DNA of 5,121 nt from Chloroflexia bacterium. Its GTDB lineage: Bacteria; Chloroflexota; Chloroflexia; Thermomicrobiales; UBA6265. Positions 1-5,121 of this stretch are shown piece by piece. Numbering within the stretch: the stretch's first letter is position 1; every line of letters begins with the position of its first letter. The stretch is taken from NCBI GenBank assembly GCA_013694885.1, contig JACDBO010000161.1:1-5121 (forward strand). The letters are read 5' to 3'. The translations under genes and the position numbers were made by a program. The notes under the pieces were generated by a model. It worked only from the letters and a program-made list of their open reading frames with translations, was not told the origin of the DNA and searched no databases.

Positions 1-1365
1 GAACTCCTCGATGTCGCGGACCGCCGCGACCACGTTGAGACGGCTGATCTTCCACGAGGAGCCGACGACGGTGAGGAAGGTGATGACCACGCCTAGGCAG
101 TAGGCGACGATGAGGCTGCGCGGCGTGACGTGCGGCTCGACCGAGAGGAAGTCGCTGAAGAGCGCGTTCAATCCGGCACCGATGCCGATGGTGGCCAGGA
201 CGCCGAGCGCGGAGCCGACCAGACCGGCGAGGATCGCGTAGGCGGAGCCCTCGGCGATGAACTGCTGGATGAGCTGGCTCCGGTGGGCGCCGACGGCGCG
301 GGCCATGCCCATCTCCGAGCGCCGCTCCGCCGCCAGCATCGTGAAGATCAGCACGATCAGGAGCACACCGGCGGCCACCGAGAAGAGCCCGAGCACGAGG
401 AACAAGCCCGTGAAAATCGCCGCGACATCCTTCGCGAGGTCGACGTTGTCGTGCTTCGTCGCCTCCACGCCGAGCTGCTTGCCCCCAAAAACGGCGGCGA
501 GCTTGGCGACCACCGCGTTGGTCGGGCCATCGCTATCGCGCACGCCCCCGGTGTTCGAGATAGCAATCCCGGTCAGCGTCTCCGGTTGGCCCGTCAGCGC
601 CTGGACGCGGTCGAGCGGCATGACGAGGCTCGCCTTGCCCGGCGTCCCCTCCTGATCCAGCGCACGATGGCCGGCGAGGAACGAGTTCCCGGTGATCGCC
701 GCGACGGTGAGCGTGACCGGCGTGTTGTCGTGGTAGATCGTCAGGGTATCACCGACCGTAGCGCTGAGTTGGTCGGCCGCCTCTTCGCTGATGACCACGC
801 CGTCCGCGCCGAGGCTCGCCAGGTCGATCGTGCCGCCGTCGGTCGCGACCAGACCGCCGAACCTATCCAACCGGCTCGGATCGAGGCCGGTCAGCCCCAC
901 ACTCGGCTCGACTTGCCCCGCGGCCTCGTTGATCACCGGCACCCGCGTGTCGAGGAAGGGCATGATGCCGTCGACGTTCGGGTCGCTGGCCAAGGTCCCG
1001 TCAACCACCGCGAGCGCGCCGGCGTCGATGGTCTCACCGATGGCGTCGCTGCTCTTGCCCTCGACGTTCGCTTTACGCTTGACCAGCTCGTCGACGTGCC
1101 CATATACGTCATAGACCGCGGCGCTCGCCGAATGGTCGACCGTGTCGCCGACTCCGAGCGCAACGGAGATGATCATCGTCGAGAGCATCAGGCCGACGAC
1201 GATGAGCGTCGATTGGGCACGGCGCCGCGGGATGTTGCGCACACCGAGCTTGAAGAGCACCGGTCGCCGCCACGCCACCCACGCCACCGAGAGGAGGCAG
1301 ATCGAGAGCAGGACCAGCAGCACCGACATAATGCCGGTCATCGAGACACCGAAGATGTCGTTCAT
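1..1365 (-). CDS. FtsX/MacB-type ABC transporter permease, C-terminal part cut by window edge
   Basis: Membrane subunit of an ABC transporter, the probable partner of the ATPase encoded just upstream. I translated the minus strand by hand: 455 codons are open from the ATG at 1365–1363 to position 1, with no stop, so the gene is partial. An N-terminal hydrophobic segment (residues ~7–31) is followed by a basic loop (FKLGVRNIPRRRAQ) and a second segment (~53–72). Next comes a soluble domain of about 240 residues (~75–315), as expected for the extracytoplasmic domain of MacB/FtsX permeases. The FtsX domain follows: a membrane segment (~317–344), the cytoplasmic stretch ERRSEMGMARAVGA (347–360), which is typical of the family as the contact region with the ATPase, and two more segments (~375–397 and ~419–436). 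The chain continues beyond the fourth family-type segment (SRLNVVAAVRDIEEF), so a second FtsX half may follow outside the window; this is inference. An AAGGAG 8 nt upstream supports the start. Substrate unknown. Confidence 0.9.
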   Translation of the reverse strand, partial: MNDIFGVSMTGIMSVLLVLLSICLLSVAWVAWRRPVLFKLGVRNIPRRRAQSTLIVVGLMLSTMIISVALGVGDTVDHSASAAVYDVYGHVDELVKRKANVEGKSSDAIGETIDAGALAVVDGTLASDPNVDGIMPFLDTRVPVINEAAGQVEPSVGLTGLDPSRLDRFGGLVATDGGTIDLASLGADGVVISEEAADQLSATVGDTLTIYHDNTPVTLTVAAITGNSFLAGHRALDQEGTPGKASLVMPLDRVQALTGQPETLTGIAISNTGGVRDSDGPTNAVVAKLAAVFGGKQLGVEATKHDNVDLAKDVAAIFTGLFLVLGLFSVAAGVLLIVLIFTMLAAERRSEMGMARAVGAHRSQLIQQFIAEGSAYAILAGLVGSALGVLATIGIGAGLNALFSDFLSVEPHVTPRSLIVAYCLGVVITFLTVVGSSWKISRLNVVAAVRDIEEF

Positions 1366-1379
1366 GGAGGATTCTCCTT
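1366..1379 (-). promoter_or_regulatory. Ribosome binding site of the permease, partly self-paired
   Basis: On the minus strand AAGGAG (1379–1374) lies 8 nt before the permease ATG and fixes that start. The same stretch reads GGAG-AATC-CTCC, so four bases of the ribosome binding site can pair with the bases just before the start codon. Such a 4-bp hairpin is weak. It could make permease translation depend on ribosomes arriving from the upstream ATPase gene, but that is inference. Confidence 0.6.
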
Positions 1380-1419
1380 GCGTGGTGAGAAGCGAGCGGT
1401 CCGAAATGGTCGCCGGGCG

Positions 1420-2226
1420 CTAGTCCGCCGCGACGTTCGCCGGTCCCGCGATCTCCTCCACCGTTACGGACTTCTGGGCGTCAGCACTGTGGTCGATCTC
1501 GCCGTCGCGCATCCGCACGATGCGGTCGCAGCGCGCGCCGACACCGGGGTCGTGGGTGACGAGGACGAACGTCAGGCCCTGTGACCGGTTGAGCGCCTGC
1601 ATCAGGTCGATGATCTCGGTCGCGGTCTTGGAGTCGAGCGCACCGGTCGGTTCGTCGGCCCAGACGAGCGCCGGGTCGTTGACCAGCGAGCGGGCGATGG
1701 TGACGCGTTGCCGCTGCCCGCCGGAGAGCTCGGCCGGGCGGTGCTTGGCCCAGTCCGCGAGGTCGACCGTATCGAGCGCTTCGAGCGACTTTCGTCGCGC
1801 CTCATTGGGCCGGACGCCGGCGACGAGGAGCGGCAGCTCGACGTTCTCCACCGCGCTCAGGACCGGCAACAGGTTGTAGACCTGGAAGATGAAGCCCATC
1901 CGCCGCGCCCGATAGTCGGTCCGCGTGCGGTCCTTCATCCGCGCCAGGTCCTGCCCTTCGAGCCAGATGCGCCCGGAGGTCACGTCGTCCAGCCCAGAGA
2001 GACAGTTGAGCAGGGTGGTCTTGCCGCAGCCGGACGGGCCCATCACCGCGACCATCTCGCCGCGGGCCACCGAGAAGTCGACGCCCTTCAAGGCCGTGAT
2101 CTGCTGGGCGCCGGTCTGATAGGTCTTGACGACTCCTTCGGCCTGAATGATCAGATCGGGATCGCCGGCGTCGTGACTGGTCGACTGGGTGTGGTTCGCG
2201 CTCGATCGTTTGAACTTCAGGGCCAT
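1420..2226 (-). CDS. ABC transporter ATP-binding protein, LolD/MacB type
   Basis: Cytoplasmic ATPase of 268 residues that should power the adjacent FtsX-type permease. All nucleotide-binding motifs are intact: A-loop Tyr36 (KTYQTG), Walker A GPSGCGKTT (63–71), Q-loop Gln115 in FIFQVYNLLP, signature LSGGQ (167–171), Walker B LVWADEP with Asp191 and Glu192, D-loop ALDS (196–199), and switch His225 in VTHD. The string ADEPTGALDS and the short, single-domain form are typical of the LolD/MacB/FtsE branch, which works with FtsX-type permeases. I chose the ATG at 2226 because AAAGGAG sits 7 nt before it. The frame stays open up to a GTG at 2301, but there the ribosome binding motif touches the start with no spacing, and the extra 25 residues show no domain. 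Residues 1–24 are polar and probably flexible. The stop (TAG) lies 54 nt before the permease start, consistent with one operon. Substrate not determinable. Confidence 0.95.
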   Translation of the reverse strand: MALKFKRSSANHTQSTSHDAGDPDLIIQAEGVVKTYQTGAQQITALKGVDFSVARGEMVAVMGPSGCGKTTLLNCLSGLDDVTSGRIWLEGQDLARMKDRTRTDYRARRMGFIFQVYNLLPVLSAVENVELPLLVAGVRPNEARRKSLEALDTVDLADWAKHRPAELSGGQRQRVTIARSLVNDPALVWADEPTGALDSKTATEIIDLMQALNRSQGLTFVLVTHDPGVGARCDRIVRMRDGEIDHSADAQKSVTVEEIAGPANVAAD

Positions 2227-2233
2227 CGTGGCT

Positions 2234-2240
2234 CTCCTTT
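2234..2240 (-). promoter_or_regulatory. Ribosome binding site deciding the ATPase start
   Basis: AAAGGAG on the minus strand (2240–2234) stands 7 nt before the ATG at 2226. It favours this start over the in-frame GTG at 2301 and TTG at 2265, neither of which has a well-spaced motif. Confidence 0.75.
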
Positions 2241-2293
2241 GTAATGAAGACGGTCGGTCGTTCAAGGTCCCGCTGTCGTCGGCCGTGGCGACT

Positions 2294-2686
2294 TCAGTCA
2301 CCTCCCTTCTGACTGACGTGCCTCATTGCGGCGGCCTGGCGGAGCTCGCCGAGGAGTGCCGTGTGCTGTTGATGTTTGGCGACGAAGGCAAACGCGCCAG
2401 CGTCCCTGGCCCGCTTCCGCGTCGCGGCGTCGTCCTGGAGGCTGAGGATGACCACCGCGCTGTTTGGCGCGACGGTCCGCAAGGCCCAGGTCGCGGCAAT
2501 GCCGTCCATGCCGGGCATCGCCACGTCCATGACGATCACGTCTGGTTTCAGCGTCCGGGCCAGATCGAGCGCGGCGCCGCCGTCGCCGGCCTCCCCGACG
2601 ACCGTGATATCCGGCTCCAGGCCCAAGAGCATCCGCAGGCCGAGGCGGGTGGTTGGTTGGTCATCGACGAGAAGCAGTGTGATCAT
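2294..2686 (-). CDS. Stand-alone receiver-domain response regulator (no output domain)
   Basis: Phospho-acceptor signalling protein of 130 residues, made almost entirely of one receiver domain. Visible residues are the metal-binding acidic pair Asp8-Asp9 (LLLVDDQ), phospho-acceptor Asp54 in VMDVAMPGMDG, Ser82 at the switch Thr/Ser position (ILSLQDD), and the conserved Lys104 (FVAKH). The sequence style is that of NarL/FixJ regulators, but the usual C-terminal LuxR-type helix-turn-helix is absent: the chain ends about 15 residues after the last receiver helix (MRHVSQKGGD) at a TGA. The 67 nt before the next gene leave no room for a broken remnant. The ATG at 2686 places the start right before the first beta strand. 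Its ribosome binding site is weak (AGGGA, 5 nt away), and an upstream extension to 2797 shows no domain. It is the first gene of the probable transporter operon. No partner kinase is in the window. It may act by protein contact or in a phosphorelay; DNA binding looks unlikely. Confidence 0.92.
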   Translation of the reverse strand: MITLLLVDDQPTTRLGLRMLLGLEPDITVVGEAGDGGAALDLARTLKPDVIVMDVAMPGMDGIAATWALRTVAPNSAVVILSLQDDAATRKRARDAGAFAFVAKHQQHTALLGELRQAAAMRHVSQKGGD

Positions 2687-2713
2687 GGACGTCCCTGAAC
2701 CCCTCTCCGTGGT

Positions 2714-2824
2714 TGGTGACGGAAACGACCCTTCCGGTGAAGGGCCGAGGGTCGAGAGGCGAAGGCCGAGCCGGTTGTTGTCGTGGTATTCGCACATCGG
2801 CCCTCGCCTCTCGCTCAGTCACCA
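2714..2824 (-). ncRNA. Candidate structured leader RNA (three-way junction) before the response regulator
   Basis: Read on the minus strand, this 111-nt segment can fold into three nested helices. The closing stem is TGGTGAC (2714–2720) with GTCACCA (2818–2824), 7 perfect pairs. Inside it lies a 17-pair stem (2753–2769 with 2797–2813) with a 27-nt loop, then a 6-pair hairpin CCCTTC-ACCG-GAAGGG (2744–2729). Single-stranded joints of 4, 8 and 8 nt connect them. The element ends 27 nt before the regulator ATG, a position usual for cis-acting leaders. The single mismatch of the long stem is A/C if the plus strand is transcribed but U·G in minus-strand RNA, which favours transcription towards the regulator. 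There is no proper U-run after the hairpin (TCGTTTCC), so it is not a clear terminator. I do not recognise a known riboswitch class. The fold is a hand prediction without comparative support. Confidence 0.4.
2753..2813. repeat. 17-nt imperfect inverted repeat, 27-nt spacer
   Basis: Left arm 2753–2769 (CGAGAGGCGAAGGCCGA) and right arm 2797–2813 are reverse complements at 16 of 17 positions; the mismatch is 2763 against 2803. Arms of this length are much longer than the 5–7-nt pairs that are common in GC-rich DNA. It forms the main stem of the candidate leader RNA. It could instead be a protein-binding site or a short mobile-element remnant, but no target duplication is evident. Confidence 0.75.
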
Positions 2825-2848
2825 GCGGCCAAATGGCCTGTAACTGTT

Positions 2849-2903
2849 GTACCGGTCGCCGCCATTGCGCTCCTGCGGCAATGGGATGGCCCCGGTGCGG
2901 TAC
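2849..2903. repeat. Nested inverted repeats in the intergenic region
   Basis: An inner pair CCATTGC (2862–2868) / GCAATGG (2878–2884) with a 9-nt loop lies inside an outer pair GTACCG (2849–2854) / CGGTAC (2898–2903). The two do not stack directly: 7 and 13 unpaired bases lie between them. This could be an RNA hairpin or an operator, or it could be chance in GC-rich DNA. Function unknown. Confidence 0.35.
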
Positions 2904-2907
2904 TTGT

Positions 2908-2979
2908 GGAGGAGAGGCGATCTCCGCCGAAAGACGGAGTGACGGTGGCCCGATGTCACGTTCGCGGCCCTCCTCCGTC
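2908..2979 (+). repeat. Cluster of competing short hairpins, one with a GAAA tetraloop
   Basis: On the plus strand CTCCG (2922–2926) pairs with CGGAG (2935–2939). After a C/A mismatch, a C-G pair closes a GAAA tetraloop (2929–2932). The same bases can pair otherwise: GGAGA (2911–2915) with TCTCC (2921–2925), GACGGAG (2933–2939) with CTCCGTC (2973–2979), or GGAGGAG (2908–2914) with CTCCTCC (2970–2976). GTGAC (2939–2943) and GTCAC (2955–2959) form a further stem. It lies about 160–230 nt upstream of the PAP2 fusion gene. Whether it is transcribed is unknown. Confidence 0.3.
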
Positions 2980-3079
2980 ATGTTTATGAGCGCACTACGT
3001 ACGCAAGGCGGACCGAGAAAATCCGTCATTGTGCGGATGCGCCAAGGGCCGTCGAGGAGCACAATCTGTTAAACACGGA

Positions 3080-3095
3080 TCGCCGACAGCGGCGA
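3080..3095 (+). repeat. Short hairpin in the probable leader of the PAP2 fusion gene
   Basis: TCGCCG-ACAG-CGGCGA is a perfect 6-bp stem with a 4-nt loop, 42 nt before the ATG at 3138. No U-run follows, so it is not an intrinsic terminator. It may simply be a stable hairpin in the 5' leader. Confidence 0.35.
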
Positions 3096-3125
3096 CCGGC
3101 ACGGGAACGCCACAAAGGAAGCGAC

Positions 3126-3130
3126 AGGAG
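3126..3130 (+). promoter_or_regulatory. Ribosome binding site of the PAP2 fusion gene
   Basis: AGGAG stands 7 nt before the ATG at 3138 and makes this start better than the in-frame ATG at 3144, which would have a 13-nt gap. Confidence 0.75.
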
Positions 3131-3137
3131 ATCCGCG

Positions 3138-5121
3138 ATGGCCATGTCCGTTCGATACGCAACGTTCGGTAGCCTTGCCGCCCGCTCGGCGTTCCCGCGC
3201 CCTGGCTTGCGCGGTATCGGGATCACGGCCGCCGTGGCGTTCCTGGTCTTGCTGATCGACGCGATGGTCCACCCGCGCGCCTTCTTCGACCTGTGGCTGA
3301 TGCAGACGGTGCAGCGCGTCGAGGCGCCGGGGCTTGCCTCGCTGCTGCGCGTGGTCAACGACCTCACCAGCTCGACCGGGGCCGTGGCGATGTGGGTGCT
3401 GGCGGTGGTCATCCTCGCGGTTGCGCGGTGGTGGCTGCCGGCCCTGGCGATGTTGACGCTGCCGGTCGGCGGCATCCTCAATGAAGGCGTCGGCCATCTG
3501 CTCGTCACCCGCACCCGTCCCCACCTCGCCGAGCTGACGCGTGGCAGCGGCAATCATGAGGAGCGTTCGTTCCCGAGCGGGCACGTTACTGGCGCGGTGC
3601 TCTTCTATGGGTTGGTCTTCGTTCTCGCCGGCCGCATCCGCGATCCACTTCTGCGGCGGATGGTGCGGGTGGCGGCGCTGGGACCGTTGGTGCTGGTCGG
3701 TTTCGCGCGCGTCTGGGACGGCGCCCACTGGCCGACCGACGTGCTCGGCGCCTACGCCCTCGGCATGGCGCTGCTGGCCGGTCTCGTCGCGCTCTATCGC
3801 CGCCTCGATGCCGCGGTCGGCGCGCTGCCATTCATCCATGCCGCCACGTTGGCCCACAACGAGGCGCGGCCGCACGCGCACGCGCTGACCAGCCTGGTCC
3901 TGTTCGACGGCGACCGGGTGATCAAGGTCTACGCGCCGGGGTTCGTGCCGCGGGCGATCTACTGGCTCGCCTTCCAGGCGCCGTTTGCCTACGCGACCAA
4001 GCGCGTTGCCCTGGAGGCGGCGATGCACCGCCGCAACCTGACCGCACTGCTGACCGAGTACTGGTACGGCGGGAGCCGGGTGGCGCGGGTCACCGGCATC
4101 GAAACCGTCGCCGGTCAGCCGGCGCTGGTCAGCGAGCGGGTCGACGGACACGCCCCGCGCGACCGTGCCGCCGCGAGGGCGTTCCTCCGCGACCTGCAGG
4201 ACCACTTCGAAGAGGCAGGGCTGCCGACCTGGCAGATCGATCCCCGGCAGCCCCGCGCGGTCGACAACGTGCTCGAAACCAGCGACGGCACCTGGCGGAT
4301 CGTCGACCTTGAATCCGGGTTGGTCTCGCCGATGGCGTCACTCCGCACTTGGGGTCGGGCGCTGCGCCGCGGTTTGCTGCCCTTCTACGACGAAGTCTTC
4401 TTCGATGTGACCCGCACCTACATCGAGCGCGAGGCGACGGCGCTCGCGACCGCCCTCGGCCCGGTCCGATTTGCCGAGCTGACGACTACGCTGGATGCCG
4501 CCGAGCGCACGGCGCGGGCCTGGCAGGCGAGCGAGCCCCGGCTCTGGAGCCGGCTGGCACGCGGCATCCTGACCGGTTTCGGTGCGTGCACCTGGAAGGC
4601 GCGCACGCACGCGATGTTCGCGAAGAGCAACGGCCTGGCGATGGACTGGACGGAGCGGGCCGTCGCCACCTGGGAGGCGGAGGGGCGGATCAGCGGGGCG
4701 GAGGCGGCGGCACTACGGGCGCAGATCGCCGCGCCGACCTTTCAGCTGATGGTCCCCTACCTGGGTGCGCACATCCTAGTCAGCATCCCGCTGCGCTTCC
4801 CGCTGGGTACGATCGCGCGGCCGCTGATGGTGCTCGGCGCGCTCGGCGTGGCGACCGTCCGCTTCCTGCGCCGGGAGATCGACGGCGGCGCCTGGCGGCT
4901 CGCCTGGAGTATCCACTCCCCGCTGGTGATCGCCCTGAGCGCGATCCCTGGCGTCGGCAGCTTCGCCTACCTCGCGGCCAAGCCGGTCCGCGCCAACCGA
5001 TTGCTGCTGCGGACCGTCACCGACGCCGCCTTGCTGAAGGCGCCGCGCGATCTCTACGAACGCACCGGCCTGCGCCGCCGCATCGCCCGCCCGGTCGCGC
5101 CCAACGCGGTCGTCAATATCC
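3138..5121 (+). CDS. PAP2-family phosphatase fused to a kinase-like domain, 3' end cut by window edge
   Basis: At least 661 residues, open to the window end. Residues ~25–222 form a membrane PAP2 domain with hydrophobic segments near 27–44, 82–98, 101–114, 150–164, 179–190 and 202–220. Its three phosphatase motifs are visible: Arg127-Pro128 of KX6RP, but with His120 in place of the Lys; PSGH (146–149) with His149; and Arg191, His197 and Asp201 of the third motif (ARVWDGAHWPTD). PAP2 enzymes remove phosphate from lipid phosphates such as phosphatidate or undecaprenyl pyrophosphate at the membrane; His197 should be the nucleophile. Residues ~247–440 look like a protein-kinase/phosphotransferase fold: VIKVY with Lys263, Glu293 in a following helix, VDNVLE with Asn377, and IVDLES with Asp390. 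The catalytic-loop Asp expected five residues before Asn377 is Pro372. Residues ~535–614 contain hydrophobic segments, including SAIPGVGSFAYLAAKPVR, and the tail is basic. The PAP2 part is well supported, the kinase-like part is moderately so, and the rest is unrecognised. Confidence 0.88.
   Translation, partial: MAMSVRYATFGSLAARSAFPRPGLRGIGITAAVAFLVLLIDAMVHPRAFFDLWLMQTVQRVEAPGLASLLRVVNDLTSSTGAVAMWVLAVVILAVARWWLPALAMLTLPVGGILNEGVGHLLVTRTRPHLAELTRGSGNHEERSFPSGHVTGAVLFYGLVFVLAGRIRDPLLRRMVRVAALGPLVLVGFARVWDGAHWPTDVLGAYALGMALLAGLVALYRRLDAAVGALPFIHAATLAHNEARPHAHALTSLVLFDGDRVIKVYAPGFVPRAIYWLAFQAPFAYATKRVALEAAMHRRNLTALLTEYWYGGSRVARVTGIETVAGQPALVSERVDGHAPRDRAAARAFLRDLQDHFEEAGLPTWQIDPRQPRAVDNVLETSDGTWRIVDLESGLVSPMASLRTWGRALRRGLLPFYDEVFFDVTRTYIEREATALATALGPVRFAELTTTLDAAERTARAWQASEPRLWSRLARGILTGFGACTWKARTHAMFAKSNGLAMDWTERAVATWEAEGRISGAEAAALRAQIAAPTFQLMVPYLGAHILVSIPLRFPLGTIARPLMVLGALGVATVRFLRREIDGGAWRLAWSIHSPLVIALSAIPGVGSFAYLAAKPVRANRLLLRTVTDAALLKAPRDLYERTGLRRRIARPVAPNAVVNI

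Larger units (their letters stand above)
2687..3137. other. Divergent intergenic region, hairpin-rich, no credible gene
   Basis: This 451-nt stretch separates the minus-strand regulator/transporter operon from the plus-strand PAP2 fusion gene and must hold promoters for both. I found no convincing −35/−10 pair on either strand, which is common in GC-rich genomes. Open frames exist (plus 2713–3072, minus 3062–2661), but they lack domains and overlap each other. The region is dense in inverted repeats, listed separately. Confidence 0.7.

Noticed and set aside
130..1584. 484-codon plus-strand open frame opposite the permease
   Set aside because: It is rich in Arg, Asp, His and Glu with no domain, and lies antisense to a permease with clear family motifs. 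Long antisense frames are common in GC-rich genes.
1708..2698. Plus-strand frames opposite the ATPase and the regulator
   Set aside because: They are antisense shadows of genes with intact motifs; their own translations show no family features or sensible starts.
2827..2838. GGCC-AAAT-GGCC as an operator
   Set aside because: Arms of only 4 bp made of a very common GC-rich tetranucleotide; not distinguishable from chance.
2908..2979. Riboswitch-like strings (GAAA-capped hairpin recalling c-di-GMP-I, GGCCCGATG recalling SAM-I)
   Set aside because: The conserved cores are missing: no ACGCAAAGCC segment for c-di-GMP-I, and no GGCAACC or kink-turn for SAM-I. Only the short strings match.
3018..3038. 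Minus-strand hairpin ATCCG/CGGAT followed by TTTTC as a terminator
   Set aside because: The stem has only 5 bp with an 8-nt loop, the U-run is short, and no gene on that strand ends nearby in the window.
2661..3062. Minus-strand 133-codon frame overlapping the start of the regulator
   Set aside because: No domain, Pro/Arg-rich, and it overlaps the regulator in another frame.
2713..3072. Plus-strand 119-codon frame with several Cys and His (zinc-finger look)
   Set aside because: The Cys spacing fits no known zinc motif, the composition is Arg/Gly/Ser-rich, and the frame runs through the inverted repeats.
3069..4205. 378-codon minus-strand frame opposite the PAP2 fusion
   Set aside because: Rich in Arg, Gln, His and Asp, typical of an antisense shadow; the opposite strand has clear PAP2 motifs.

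Overview
The window is very GC-rich, has strong G/C bias at third codon positions, and carries a large FtsX-type ABC permease next to a PAP2–kinase-like fusion protein. Together these suggest a high-GC bacterium, and my best guess is Chloroflexota (Thermomicrobia/Sphaerobacter-like). That assignment rests on general resemblance only and no marker gene confirms it. I see no rRNA or tRNA gene, CRISPR array or insertion sequence.

Left part (1–2686, minus strand): three genes lie head to tail and look like one operon. They read from right to left: a stand-alone receiver-domain response regulator (2686–2294), a LolD/MacB-type ABC ATPase (2226–1420), and an FtsX/MacB-type permease (1365 to beyond position 1). 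The gaps are 67 and 54 nt and each holds a ribosome binding site, so co-transcription is likely. The ATPase and permease should form one membrane transporter of the MacB/LolCDE type, used for efflux or for moving lipids or lipoproteins rather than for import. The regulator has no DNA-binding domain, so it probably acts through protein contacts or as a phosphate relay. No histidine kinase is present in the window.

Middle (2687–3137): a 451-nt divergent intergenic region with no credible gene but many inverted repeats. The best is a pair of 17-nt arms at 2753–2769 and 2797–2813. Their one mismatch becomes a G·U pair only in minus-strand RNA. With a hairpin at 2729–2744 and a closing stem 2714–2720/2818–2824, it can fold as a three-way junction ending 27 nt before the response-regulator start codon. 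This is a candidate cis-regulatory leader RNA that I cannot match to a known class.

Right part (3138–5121, plus strand): one long gene runs off the window. It encodes an N-terminal PAP2 lipid-phosphatase domain with its catalytic residues, then a protein-kinase-like domain whose catalytic-loop Asp is not where it should be, then a C-terminal region with hydrophobic segments. This fusion and the leader RNA are the two most interesting items here.
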